Below, piece by piece: positions 1 to 8,091 of a DNA stretch of 32,516 nt. The DNA lies in contig JAJEIT010000045.1 in the NCBI GenBank assembly GCA_022827945.1, forward strand, positions 1-32,516, read 5' to 3'. Position numbers and translations under genes: made by a program. The DNA comes from Dehalococcoidia bacterium (lineage in GTDB: Bacteria; Chloroflexota; Dehalococcoidia; Tepidiformales; Tepidiformaceae). Numbering within the stretch: position 1 is the first letter of the stretch; each line of letters starts with the position of its first letter. The notes under the pieces were generated by a model. The model made no database searches. It saw only the letters and a list, made by a program, of their open reading frames with translations, and was not told the origin of the DNA.

Positions 1-1
1 C

Positions 2-448
2 CTCACGCGCGAGCTCCGTATCGATCGAGGGACCAACCACGGCGTCGCCGAGGGCAATCCCGTCCTTTCCGTGCAGGGAACGCTCATCGGGACCGTGACC
101 GAGGCCCTCCCTTCGAGCTCGTTTGTCCGCCTCCTTACCGACAGCCGCAGCAGTGTCGCCGCGCAGGTCCGCGGAAGCCCTGCAGACGGCATCGCCAAGG
201 GAAACGGCGGCGCCCTCAACTTCGAGCTCGTGGAAGGCGATGTGACCATCGGTGACACCATCGTCACCTCCGGCCTCGGAGGCGCGTATCCCCCCGACGT
301 CCCCATCGGCGAGGTCACCGATATCCTCGGCGATTCGCAGGATCCATTCCCCACCGTCCGCCTCCAGACCACGGTCCGCATCTCGACCACTCGCACCGTC
401 CTCGTGATGACAAGCTTCACGCCCGCGCGTTTCCAGGTGAGTGAGTGA
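2..448 (+). CDS. mreC: Rod shape-determining protein MreC, C-terminal part (5' truncated)
   Basis: The reading frame is open from the window edge, so only the last ~148 residues are present. They read as the periplasmic beta-rich domain of MreC: a GTNHGVAEGNPVL segment (first beta barrel), an SSSFVRLLTDSRSSVAAQV segment, and a closing GDTIVTSGLGGAYPPDVPIGEV block, the usual MreC signature. MreC is a bitopic membrane protein that scaffolds the elongasome and activates PBP2/RodA. Its stop codon overlaps the mreD start, so the two are translationally coupled. The order mreC-mreD-mrdA-rodA supports the call; mreB is probably just upstream, outside the window. Confidence 0.93.
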   Translation, partial: LTRELRIDRGTNHGVAEGNPVLSVQGTLIGTVTEALPSSSFVRLLTDSRSSVAAQVRGSPADGIAKGNGGALNFELVEGDVTIGDTIVTSGLGGAYPPDVPIGEVTDILGDSQDPFPTVRLQTTVRISTTRTVLVMTSFTPARFQVSE

Positions 449-963
449 TGCGTGTCCTCCTCACCGTCGTGCTCTTGCTGGCAACGGTGCTCGCGCAGGT
501 TGCGATCGCTCCGCTCTTCCCCCTCCTCGGCGCCGTCGCCGAGCTGCCGGTCGTCGTGCTGCTGCTGCTGGCCGTCTTCGCCGGGCCCTACGCCGTCATG
601 ATCGGCCTGCCCATCCTCGTCCTGTTCCTTGGCTTCTCCACGAATGTGGAGTTCGAGTGGCTCGTGGTCGCCTACCTGCCCCTCCTGCCCTGCGCCGCCT
701 GGATCCAGCGCCACCGGGCCATCCCCCAGACCCCGTACGCGCTCGTGCTCGTCATGGTGGTCGCCGCCGGCATCTGGGCGCGGGCGGTCTTCTCGGCCGT
801 GGCGGTGGCTTCCGGCGCCGGCCTCACCGTCGGCCCCGTCGTGACCGACATCCTCCTCACCGGCGCCGTCCTTGATGCGGCCGTCGTTTCGGTCGTCTAC
901 GCCCTCTGCCGGTGGGTGGGTTGGCCGGTGCGCTCGCTCGACCTCGAACAGGCAGGGTTCTGA
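448..963 (+). CDS. mreD: Rod shape-determining protein MreD
   Basis: This 171-residue, very hydrophobic protein has about five membrane segments, including a leucine/valine-rich N-terminal helix, the expected size and topology for MreD. The ATG at 448 overlaps the mreC stop (TGATG). A GTG at 445 would add one residue and cannot be excluded. MreD is the integral membrane component of the MreBCD elongation complex. Sequence conservation in this family is low, so the identification rests mainly on topology and on position between mreC and the PBP2 gene, with only 3 nt before the latter. Confidence 0.88.
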   Translation: MRVLLTVVLLLATVLAQVAIAPLFPLLGAVAELPVVVLLLLAVFAGPYAVMIGLPILVLFLGFSTNVEFEWLVVAYLPLLPCAAWIQRHRAIPQTPYALVLVMVVAAGIWARAVFSAVAVASGAGLTVGPVVTDILLTGAVLDAAVVSVVYALCRWVGWPVRSLDLEQAGF

Positions 964-966
964 GCC

Positions 967-2874
967 GTGAGCGCTATCGGAGACCGGCGTGTCGACCCCG
1001 GCCTGAGCCGCAACCGTCCCCACGGCAACGTCGGCGTCCTGCGCATCGCCGTCGTCGTCCTCTTCCTCGTCCTTGGCGCCCGCCTCGTGCAGATGCAAAT
1101 CGTCGACGGCGCCGAGTACGCCGAGCGCTCGGAGCTGAACCGCATCATCGTCGAGAGCGTTTCCCCCACCCGCGGCCTCATCTTCGACCGTAACGGGCAG
1201 CCCCTCGTCCAGAACAGCGGCTCGTTCACCGCGCTCATCACGCCCGGCTTCCTCCCCGAGGAGCCCGGGAGCCGCTATCGCCTCTACCTGTACCTCGAGG
1301 ACTTGCTCGGCATCCCCGCGCTCCAGATCGAGGAAGCGGTTACCGCCGCTGAGGAGCGCGGCCAGCGCGACCTTCCCCTTCCCATCGCCCGCGCCCTCGA
1401 TCGGGAGACCGCCCTCATGCTCGAGCAGGTCGCTGCCGACCTTCCCGGGGTCACGCTCTCCGTCGAGCCGCGGCGGGTCTATCCCGGTGGGCCCGAGTTC
1501 AGCCACATCCTCGGGTATGTCGGTCCCCAGTCGCCGGACGAATGGCGCGTGCTCCAGGAAGACGGCTACGCCTTCAACGAGGTCGTCGGCAAGGTCGGCG
1601 TCGAGGCCCGCTACGAGTCCGCCCTGCGCGGGAACCCGGGCACCTCCATTACCGAGGTCGACGCACAGGGCGATCTCATCACCACCATCGAACACACCGA
1701 CCCCGAAGGGGGCCGCAGCATCCTCCTCTCGATCGACTCCGACCTGCAGCGCTACGTGTACGACCTCCTCACCAACACGATGGGCGAGGCGACCACCGCC
1801 GCCGCGGTCGTCATGAGTCCCGTCACCGGCGAGATCTACGCCATCGTCTCGGTCCCCACCTACGACAACAACATCTTCTCCCTGCCCGACCCGGGCGAGG
1901 AGTACCAGGCCCTTCTGGACGATCCCCGCATACCACTCCTCCATCAGGCTCTCAGCCCCGTGGCCCCCGGCTCGACGTTCAAGATCATCACCGCCGCTGC
2001 CGCCCTCCAGGAGGGCAACATCACCCGCTACACCAGTCGCGACGTCGACAGCAGCGTGCTCGAGTTCATCGGCGAAGACGGCCAGCCGTACTACTTCTAC
2101 GACTGGCGCGTCCACGGCGAGATCGACCTCGTTGGGGCCATCTCCTGGTCGTCCAACATCTACTTCTACATGGCCTCTTGCGGGATTCCCCAGGAGGGAA
2201 TCGTGGGACTCGGGGCGAACACCGAGCAGTCCGCCATCGTCCTCGGCTACTACGCCCGCAGCTTCGGACTCGGCCAGGTCACCGGACTCGATATCGCCAG
2301 CACGGAGTCCCCGGGCGTCATCCCCAGCCCCGAGTGGAAGCGGCGCGTCCGCAGCGGGCCCCTCTTCAACCCCGAGGACCGCGACTGGTACCTCGCCGAC
2401 ACCTGCTTCATGGGCATCGGCCAGGGCGACGTCACCGCCACGCCCCTGCAGATGGCCGTCGCCACCGCCGCCATCGCCAACGGCGGCTACCTCCTCGAGC
2501 CCTATGTGACGCGCCAGATCCTCGGCCCCGATGGCACGCTCCTCTCCACAACGGAGCCGTCGCGGGAGCGCGTACCGGTCGATGAGGAGCACCTCGCCGT
2601 CATCCGCCAGGGGATGCGCCAGTCCGTCATCGACGGCGCGGCCCGCCTCGCGGCGCTTCCCGACACCCTCGTCGCGGGCAAGACCGGAACCGCCGAGTTC
2701 ATCGACCCCGAGGACGGTATCACCAAGGAGCGAGCCTGGTTCACCGGCTTCGCCCCCTACAGCGCCCCACAGGTCGTCGTGACCGTCTTCTACGACCTCG
2801 GCGTCGGCGGCACCAAGGCCGCCCCCGTCGCCGCCGACATCATGGGCTACTTCCTGGAGAACGTGGAACCATGA
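967..2874 (+). CDS. mrdA: Penicillin-binding protein 2, peptidoglycan D,D-transpeptidase
   Basis: This 635-residue class B PBP crosslinks peptidoglycan during cylindrical wall elongation. A single membrane anchor lies at about residues 24-42, followed by the PBP dimerisation domain starting with PTRGLIFDRNG near residue 70. The transpeptidase domain shows all three active-site motifs: S336-TFK (catalytic Ser336), SSN at 395-397 and KTGT at 572-575. The start is GTG at 967, 3 nt after mreD. The 3' end overlaps the rodA start by 4 nt (ATGA), the usual coupling of a SEDS polymerase with its cognate PBP. Length and motif order are normal for PBP2. Confidence 0.95.
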   Translation: MSAIGDRRVDPGLSRNRPHGNVGVLRIAVVVLFLVLGARLVQMQIVDGAEYAERSELNRIIVESVSPTRGLIFDRNGQPLVQNSGSFTALITPGFLPEEPGSRYRLYLYLEDLLGIPALQIEEAVTAAEERGQRDLPLPIARALDRETALMLEQVAADLPGVTLSVEPRRVYPGGPEFSHILGYVGPQSPDEWRVLQEDGYAFNEVVGKVGVEARYESALRGNPGTSITEVDAQGDLITTIEHTDPEGGRSILLSIDSDLQRYVYDLLTNTMGEATTAAAVVMSPVTGEIYAIVSVPTYDNNIFSLPDPGEEYQALLDDPRIPLLHQALSPVAPGSTFKIITAAAALQEGNITRYTSRDVDSSVLEFIGEDGQPYYFYDWRVHGEIDLVGAISWSSNIYFYMASCGIPQEGIVGLGANTEQSAIVLGYYARSFGLGQVTGLDIASTESPGVIPSPEWKRRVRSGPLFNPEDRDWYLADTCFMGIGQGDVTATPLQMAVATAAIANGGYLLEPYVTRQILGPDGTLLSTTEPSRERVPVDEEHLAVIRQGMRQSVIDGAARLAALPDTLVAGKTGTAEFIDPEDGITKERAWFTGFAPYSAPQVVVTVFYDLGVGGTKAAPVAADIMGYFLENVEP

Positions 2875-4007
2875 GCCGGTTCGGGGTCGAAGGGTCACTC
2901 CGCGCCTGGGACCGCTTCGATGCGATCCTTGCCCTCACCGCGCTCGCGCTCGTCGGGTACGGCCTCGTGCTCATCTACAGCGGCAGCCTCGGGTCCTACG
3001 ACGGCCCCACCGCCAGCCTCGAGAACCCCGTCGTCCGGCAGGGCATTTTCGCCCTTATCGCCATCGGCGCGATGTTCGTCATCTCGCGCTTCGACTACCA
3101 CGTGCTCCTGCACTACGCCTGGTGGCTCTACGGCGCTTCCATCCTCCTCCTGCTCGTCCTCATCCCCATCGGCCAGACCGACTTCGGCTCGACGCGCTGG
3201 TTCGCGCTCGGCCCGATCCAGTTCCAACCCTCCGAGTTCGCCAAGATCGCCACCATCCTCCTGCTCGCCCGCTTCCTCAGCGAGCAAGGGGGCGATGCCC
3301 GCGATCTACGCGTGCTCGGCGGCTCGCTCGCCATCACCGCGCCTGTCCTGCTGCTCGTCTTCATCCAGCCCGACCTCGGCACGACCATCATCTTCGCGGC
3401 CATCTGGCTCGGGATGGTCGTAGTCGCAGGCATCCAGCGCCGTCACATGCTCTTCTTCGGCGCCGTCTTCCTCGCCGTCCTCCCCTTCCTCTGGACCTTC
3501 ACCGTGGCCGACTACCAGATCGAACGCATCTCCGTGCTCCTCGACGCGGAAGAGGATCCGCTCGATGCCGGCTACAACCCTATCCAGTCGCAGATCGCCG
3601 TCGGTTCGGGACAGCTCCTGGGCAAGGGCCTCACGAACGGGGAGCAGACCCAGCTCGACTTCCTCAAGGTGAAGACCAAGGACTTCATCTTCAGCGTCCT
3701 CGGAGAGGAGCTCGGCTTCGTCGGCGCGATGGCTCTCTTCGCCCTGTTCATCCTGTTATTGATGCGAGGGATACGCGCTGCCCAGATCGCAGGCGACATC
3801 CCCGGCCAGCTGATAGCCGCGGGCATCGTGATCACGATCCTCATGCAGGCCTATATCAACATCGCCGTCAACCTCAGCATCTTCCCCGTCACCGGCCTCC
3901 CTCTGCCCTTCGTGAGCCAGGGCGGAAGCTCCCTCCTCACGCTCTTCCTCGGCCTCGGCATCATCCAGAGCATCGTCATGCGCCACCGCGCCTACCGCCA
4001 GTTCTGA
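2871..4007 (+). CDS. rodA: SEDS peptidoglycan glycosyltransferase RodA
   Basis: This polytopic membrane protein of 378 residues has about ten hydrophobic segments. It is the SEDS-family polymerase that extends glycan strands from lipid II in the elongasome, working with the PBP2 encoded just upstream. Diagnostic segments include FGSTRWFALGPIQFQPSEF after the first helices, the loop with KTKDFIFSVLGEELG (Asp271 matches the essential Asp of the family, usually in an HTDFIF context), and a C-terminal GLPLPFVSQGGSS block, the classic RodA/FtsW signature. ATG at 2871 overlaps the mrdA stop. RodA rather than FtsW is inferred from the mre/PBP2 context. Confidence 0.94.
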   Translation: MSRFGVEGSLRAWDRFDAILALTALALVGYGLVLIYSGSLGSYDGPTASLENPVVRQGIFALIAIGAMFVISRFDYHVLLHYAWWLYGASILLLLVLIPIGQTDFGSTRWFALGPIQFQPSEFAKIATILLLARFLSEQGGDARDLRVLGGSLAITAPVLLLVFIQPDLGTTIIFAAIWLGMVVVAGIQRRHMLFFGAVFLAVLPFLWTFTVADYQIERISVLLDAEEDPLDAGYNPIQSQIAVGSGQLLGKGLTNGEQTQLDFLKVKTKDFIFSVLGEELGFVGAMALFALFILLLMRGIRAAQIAGDIPGQLIAAGIVITILMQAYINIAVNLSIFPVTGLPLPFVSQGGSSLLTLFLGLGIIQSIVMRHRAYRQF

Positions 4008-4093
4008 TCTTTCGGACCGGAGCCAGCTGTTCCCAATCGAGCGGTTCTCGCCGCGAGGGGGCATGCGTCGCGACCCGGCGACCGGGGAACGGG

Positions 4094-4099
4094 TACCCT
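4094..4099 (+). promoter_or_regulatory. Candidate -10 element TACCCT
   Basis: TACCCT lies 28 nt upstream of the cyclase-family start, inside the 120-bp gap after rodA. It matches the TAnnnT pattern seen before many transcription units in this window. I see no recognisable -35 element. A purine-rich GACGGAGGA ribosome binding site follows before the ATG. Confidence 0.35.
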
Positions 4100-4127
4100 G
4101 CCGCCACTTGCCCTGACGGAGGACCGC

Positions 4128-5063
4128 ATGTCGAGCCAGGAGAACCCCCCAACCCAGTCCGAGGTGCTCGGCTACTTCGACTCGCTCTCCAACTGGGGCC
4201 GCTGGGGACCCGACGACCAGCTCGGCGCCCTCAACTACATCACACCCGAGAAGCGCCGGGCGGCAGGCGCCCTCATCCGGGAGGGCGTCGCGGTCTCCTG
4301 CGCCTGGGATATCGAGACCACGCCCCGCCCGGACCACATGTTCGGCGTGCCCCAGCGCTACATGGTCGCCAGCGGCAAGGATCCCCTCGAATTCGGCCGC
4401 GGCGGCTCTGCCCTCGAGGTGATGAGCTTCGCCTTCCATGGCGCCACCATCACCCACCTCGACGGGCTCAGCCACATCTTCTGGGACGGCAAGATGTACA
4501 ACGGCAGGCCCGCCGATCTGGTCACCGCCCAGAAGGGCGCCGAGGAGTACGCCGTCACCGCCCTGGGCGACGGCATCGTCACGCGTGGTGTCCTCATGGA
4601 CATCCCCGCCCTCGACGGGCGCCCCTGGCTGGACCCCGGCGAGGGCGTCTTCCCCGAGCACCTCGAGGCTGCCGAACAGCGGCAGGGCGTGCGTGTCGGA
4701 ACGGGGGACATCGTCCTCCTCCGCACCGGCAAAGGGCGCCGCCAGCGGGAACAGCCGGAGGGCCCGTCCGCCGCGGGCGGCTGGCACGTCGCTGCCCTGC
4801 CCTGGCTGCACGAACGCGAGGTCGCCGTCATCGGCGCCGACAGCGCCCAGGAAGCCGGATCGCCCGGCTACGAGGCCCTGCCCGTGCCCGTTCACTTCAT
4901 CGGCATCGTCGCCATGGGCCTCCACCTCATCGACAACTGCGACCTCGAGGGCCTCGCCCAGACCTGCGAACGCCTCAACCGCTGGGAGTTCTTCCTCAGC
5001 ATCCAGCCGCTGCGCCTCGAAGGCGGCACCGGCAGCGCCGTCAACCCGGTGGCGGTGTTCTGA
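4128..5063 (+). CDS. Cyclase family protein (kynurenine formamidase-like metal hydrolase)
   Basis: This 311-residue protein of the cyclase / KynB-like family contains the metal-binding core H104-GATIT-H110-L-D112-GLS-H116, a variant of the family motif HxGTHxDxPxH. The N-terminal SNWGRWGPDDQLGALNYITPEKR segment is typical of the larger cyclase-family subgroup. A second block, GVLMDIPALDGRPWLDPGEG, follows the metal site. Family members hydrolyse N-formylkynurenine or other amides and lactones with a divalent metal; the substrate cannot be read here. No tryptophan-catabolism genes lie nearby. Instead it is followed tail-to-tail by a P450, which suggests a role in degradation of some cyclic or acylated compound (inference). 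Confidence 0.85.
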   Translation: MSSQENPPTQSEVLGYFDSLSNWGRWGPDDQLGALNYITPEKRRAAGALIREGVAVSCAWDIETTPRPDHMFGVPQRYMVASGKDPLEFGRGGSALEVMSFAFHGATITHLDGLSHIFWDGKMYNGRPADLVTAQKGAEEYAVTALGDGIVTRGVLMDIPALDGRPWLDPGEGVFPEHLEAAEQRQGVRVGTGDIVLLRTGKGRRQREQPEGPSAAGGWHVAALPWLHEREVAVIGADSAQEAGSPGYEALPVPVHFIGIVAMGLHLIDNCDLEGLAQTCERLNRWEFFLSIQPLRLEGGTGSAVNPVAVF

Positions 5064-5084
5064 GGTCCTGTCCCGGCGGAGGCG

Positions 5085-6416
5085 TCAGCGACTCGCGTTC
5101 GCTGGCTTGAACGTGACGTGCAGGTCGACCAGGCCGAACATCCGGCCGGGGATGTGGCGGTAGGTGTTCTTCTCCTCGTCGAGGCCAATCGACTCGAAAC
5201 GATCGAGCCAGCCGTGCACGGCGAGGTTCTGCTCCAGCCGGGAGAGGCCCGCGCCGGGACAGTTGCGGGGACCCTGCGAGAAGGTGAGGTGCCGACCCGG
5301 GTTCGGGCGAGCCAGGTCGATGCTGTCGGCCTGCGGGAACGCCTCTTCGTCCCGGTTCCCGGCTCCGTAGCGCACGTGCAGGAGTGAGCCCGCCGGGATC
5401 TTCACCCCCTGGAACTCGACGTCCCGTGCGACCAGACGGCTTGAGCTGCCCTGGGTCGGGGCGTACACGCGCAGCGCTTCTTCGACGAAGAAGCGCACCT
5501 TGCTGCGGTCGCGCTTGAGCTCCGCCCAGACCGCGGGGTTCTGGGCCAGGAGCAGCCACTCGGACGTCAGCGCGAACTGCGTCGTCTCGTTGCCCCCGAT
5601 GTGCATCCCAAAGGCCACCGACACGATCTCGGCGTCTGTCAGCTTGCGCCCCTCGTAGTCGACCTGGGTGAGGAAGGTGAGCATGTCGTTCCCGGGATTG
5701 CGCCGCTTCTCGTCCGCCTGCTCCTTCAGGTACTGCTGGAACTCGACCAGGGCTTGCGCGTTCTCGACCTCCTCCGCGGGCGGGAGTTCGTCCTTGTGGT
5801 TGATGAAGTAGACGAAGCGGCGGACCTGCGCCTCCTCGAACGCCTTGAGCTTCGGCATGTCCTCCAGCGGCAGTCCGAGAGTCGTGGTGATCACCCGCTG
5901 TGGGAGCGGCTGGGCGAACTCGGTCACCAGCTCTGCCCCGGTCCGGTGCTCCCAGCCCTCAAGCAGCGTGTCGACCTGCGCCCGGATCATGTCCGCGTGC
6001 TGGTCGGCGCCGACGGGTCCGACCCACGGATCGGTGAGCTGCAGGCGGTGCTGCTTGTGCGATTCAAGGTCGGGGCGCAGTGACTCCCGCGCGTCGGCTG
6101 GCGTGCCGTACCCGGTGTCGCGGAAGATCTCCGTGGCCTCGTCGCTCGCCTGTCGCAGCTGGGACGGCGGGAACGCCTCCGGGTCCCGGATGATGCGGGA
6201 GATGTCCGCGTACTTGGTGATCACGTAGGCGTCGGTGCCGGGGGTCTTGCCCCCTCCCGGAATCCGGAGCACGGGGGACTGCTGGTGCAGCAGGGAGTAG
6301 GAGTCGTACCAGTGCTCCTGCGATCCGGGGGCGAAGAGGTCGACCTCTTCGACCCTCATCGGGCACGCCATCTCGGCGTTCAGCATCTTCTGGTCGTGTG
6401 CTGAAGCGGTGGTCAT
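5085..6416 (-). CDS. Cytochrome P450 (first of a divergent pair)
   Basis: This 443-residue soluble bacterial P450 has no membrane anchor. The I-helix oxygen-activation motif is GGNETT, the K-helix ExxR is in EEALRVYAP, and the heme-ligand loop reads FSQGPRNCPGAG with Cys386 as the axial thiolate. It would hydroxylate or epoxidise a small hydrophobic substrate using electrons from a ferredoxin system, but no ferredoxin or reductase gene is in the window, so its redox partner is encoded elsewhere. ATG at 6416 faces a second P450 across a 214-bp gap. The two P450s differ clearly in sequence and are not a recent duplication. Confidence 0.95.
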   Translation of the reverse strand: MTTASAHDQKMLNAEMACPMRVEEVDLFAPGSQEHWYDSYSLLHQQSPVLRIPGGGKTPGTDAYVITKYADISRIIRDPEAFPPSQLRQASDEATEIFRDTGYGTPADARESLRPDLESHKQHRLQLTDPWVGPVGADQHADMIRAQVDTLLEGWEHRTGAELVTEFAQPLPQRVITTTLGLPLEDMPKLKAFEEAQVRRFVYFINHKDELPPAEEVENAQALVEFQQYLKEQADEKRRNPGNDMLTFLTQVDYEGRKLTDAEIVSVAFGMHIGGNETTQFALTSEWLLLAQNPAVWAELKRDRSKVRFFVEEALRVYAPTQGSSSRLVARDVEFQGVKIPAGSLLHVRYGAGNRDEEAFPQADSIDLARPNPGRHLTFSQGPRNCPGAGLSRLEQNLAVHGWLDRFESIGLDEEKNTYRHIPGRMFGLVDLHVTFKPANASR

Positions 6417-6486
6417 GGCTCAGAACTCCCCCCGCCGGGTTCGCCGACCGTTCCAGCTAATCCCGATCGCAACCGGCGTACGGTCC

Positions 6487-6492
6487 ATTCTA
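6487..6492 (-). promoter_or_regulatory. Candidate -10 element TAGAAT for the minus-strand P450
   Basis: On the minus strand TAGAAT lies 70 nt upstream of the P450 ATG at 6416, which would give a leader of about 60 nt. There is no clear -35. It sits between that gene and the palindrome at 6548-6560. Confidence 0.35.
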
Positions 6493-6547
6493 TGCCTCCC
6501 GGGAGCGACCCAAGCGGACGGGGCAGCGCCGGAGCGCCCCGAAATGG

Positions 6548-6560
6548 CGCACACTGTGCG
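6548..6560. promoter_or_regulatory. Perfect palindrome CGCACACTGTGCG between divergent P450 genes, putative operator
   Basis: The two 6-bp arms CGCACA and TGTGCG are perfect inverted repeats around one central base. The site lies in the control region shared by the two divergent P450s, 70 bp upstream of the plus-strand start and 55 bp upstream of the minus-strand -10 candidate. Its form fits a homodimeric regulator such as TetR or GntR, but no regulator gene is adjacent, so the factor is unknown. Confidence 0.5.
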
Positions 6561-6630
6561 GAGTTCAGGAGCCCTGAGGGGACGAACACCACGGTCCTCT
6601 GCCGCAGGGCGCGAACGGACGGAGGAAGCC

Positions 6631-7890
6631 ATGTCGCTGACCACGTCTTCAGCTCAGGGGTCCACCCCGGACGACGCCATCATCGACGCGAGCGACTTCG
6701 ACTCGCCCGGCTTCCTCGCAGACCCCCATCCCCTCTACCGCCGGCTGCGCGCGCATCACCCCGTCTACCACGACCGCCTCCACAACCAGTGGCACGTCAC
6801 ACGCTACTGGGATCTCGTCGAGGTCTTCCGGGACGAGGAGGCTTTCGGCACCCGCCCCCACAGCTACGAAACCGACGGGGTGCTCGGGCCGACGATGCTG
6901 AGCCTCGGCGGCGCCGAGCATGCCGCCCAGCGCAACCTCGTCGGCGATGCCCTCGTCGGGAAGAAGCTCGACGCGTTCACGCCCATCGTCCGCGACGTGG
7001 CCCGCTCGCTGGTCGAGACCTTCGCTGGCCGCGGCCACGTCAACCTCACGCAGGAGTTCACGAGCCAGCTCCCGATCCGCGTGATCATGACGATGCTCGG
7101 CCTGCCCATGGACGACTTCGCCCTGTTCCAGCGCTGGTACCGGCAGTTCATGATGGGCATGGGCTGGGCCGACGACACCCGGGCCGTCGCGCTTGAGGCC
7201 CGCGCCGAGTACGAGGAGTACATGACGCCATTCCTCGAGGTGCGGCGCGGCAACCTCGGCGACGACCTGACCTCACGCCTCATCCGCGAGGGTGTCCCCG
7301 ACCCGGCGATCAAGACCTTCGTCTCGCTCCTCCTCTCCGGCGGCGGCGAAACAACCGACAAGGCCATGGGGAACATGTGGTGGAACGTACTCCGGGAGCC
7401 CGAACTCGTGGCCCGGCTCGAGGCCGACCACTCCCTCCTGGACGCCTACTTCAGCGAGACGATGCGCCACTCCCCGCCCGTTCACCGGGAGGACCGGGGC
7501 GCCACGCGCGACGTCGAGTTGGCGGGCGTCGAGATTCCGTACGGGGCTGTCGTGCGGTGCTGGCTCGCCTCGGGCAACCGCGATGAGACCGTGTTCGGGG
7601 ACCCCGACCGGTTCGACCCGTTCCGGGGCGACCTCTACTCCGAACGGGACCTGCGTGCCGGCTACTTCCGGGACGGCCTCTTCGGCCACCTCGGCTTCGG
7701 CCTGGGCCGGCACTTCTGCATCGGCTACCAGCTCGCCCGGCGGGAGGCGGTCGTCGGAGCCCAGGAGCTGCTCAGGGTCATGAAGTCGCCGCGCCTCTCG
7801 AGCGAGCAGATGGATGTCATCAAGGCGCGCAAGCGCGACGGCAGCATCCGTTCGGTGGCCGACCTGCACGTCGATTTCGACCCACGCTGA
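6631..7890 (+). CDS. Cytochrome P450 (second of a divergent pair)
   Basis: This 419-residue P450 shows the I-helix motif GGGETT, the K-helix ExxR in SETMRHSPP, and the heme loop FGLGRHFCIG with Cys363 as the heme ligand. The N-terminus reads FLADPHPLYRRLRAHHPVY, typical of class I bacterial P450s. I chose ATG 6631 because GGAGGA lies just upstream; the frame stays open further 5' but that part looks non-coding. It is transcribed away from the other P450 and ends before a 200-bp non-coding gap. Its substrate is unknown. The pair may act on related substrates under shared control (inference). Confidence 0.95.
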   Translation: MSLTTSSAQGSTPDDAIIDASDFDSPGFLADPHPLYRRLRAHHPVYHDRLHNQWHVTRYWDLVEVFRDEEAFGTRPHSYETDGVLGPTMLSLGGAEHAAQRNLVGDALVGKKLDAFTPIVRDVARSLVETFAGRGHVNLTQEFTSQLPIRVIMTMLGLPMDDFALFQRWYRQFMMGMGWADDTRAVALEARAEYEEYMTPFLEVRRGNLGDDLTSRLIREGVPDPAIKTFVSLLLSGGGETTDKAMGNMWWNVLREPELVARLEADHSLLDAYFSETMRHSPPVHREDRGATRDVELAGVEIPYGAVVRCWLASGNRDETVFGDPDRFDPFRGDLYSERDLRAGYFRDGLFGHLGFGLGRHFCIGYQLARREAVVGAQELLRVMKSPRLSSEQMDVIKARKRDGSIRSVADLHVDFDPR

Positions 7891-7962
7891 CGCTGCCCGC
7901 GAACAGGGCATCGCGGAGGTTGCCGAGAATGGCCCGCGAGGCGCCGTAGCGGGCTGATGGCG

Positions 7963-7983
7963 AGCGGGTGGGGCAGCCCCGCT
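7963..7983 (+). terminator. Possible hairpin downstream of the plus-strand P450
   Basis: AGCGGG and CCCGCT form a 6-bp inverted repeat with a 9-nt loop about 70 nt after the P450 stop. No U-tract follows, so it would be an atypical terminator at best. The rest of the 7891-8091 gap up to the iron box shows no coding signal. Confidence 0.25.
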
Positions 7984-8047
7984 GACTCGCGGCCGAGTGC
8001 TCCAACAGGCTCTTGCACCCCGTGCGAACATAGTCCAGTATTGCGTC

Positions 8048-8078
8048 TCACCTATTGAAGAAACTTAGGTGATACTAA
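8048..8078 (+). promoter_or_regulatory. IdeR/DtxR-like iron box with overlapping inverted repeat
   Basis: TTAGGTGATACTAA at 8065-8078 matches the left and central part of the IdeR/DtxR operator (TTAGGTTAGGCTAACCTAA): the first six bases and the CTAA are identical. The right-hand ACCTAA half is absent. Separately, TCACCTA (8048-8054) and TAGGTGA (8066-8072) are perfect 7-bp inverted repeats 11 nt apart. The site overlaps a possible -10 (GATACT, 8071-8076), 15 nt before the GTG of an Fe(III)-binding protein gene, where a repressor would block transcription when iron is plentiful. The gene context makes the assignment attractive, but it is unproven. Confidence 0.5.
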
Positions 8079-8091
8079 TTCCCGCCGGGAT

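Noticed and set aside
3122-5110. Long plus-strand frame across rodA and the cyclase gene
   Set aside because: Its product is Arg/Pro/His-rich and lies over two well-supported genes in other frames, a GC-skew artefact.
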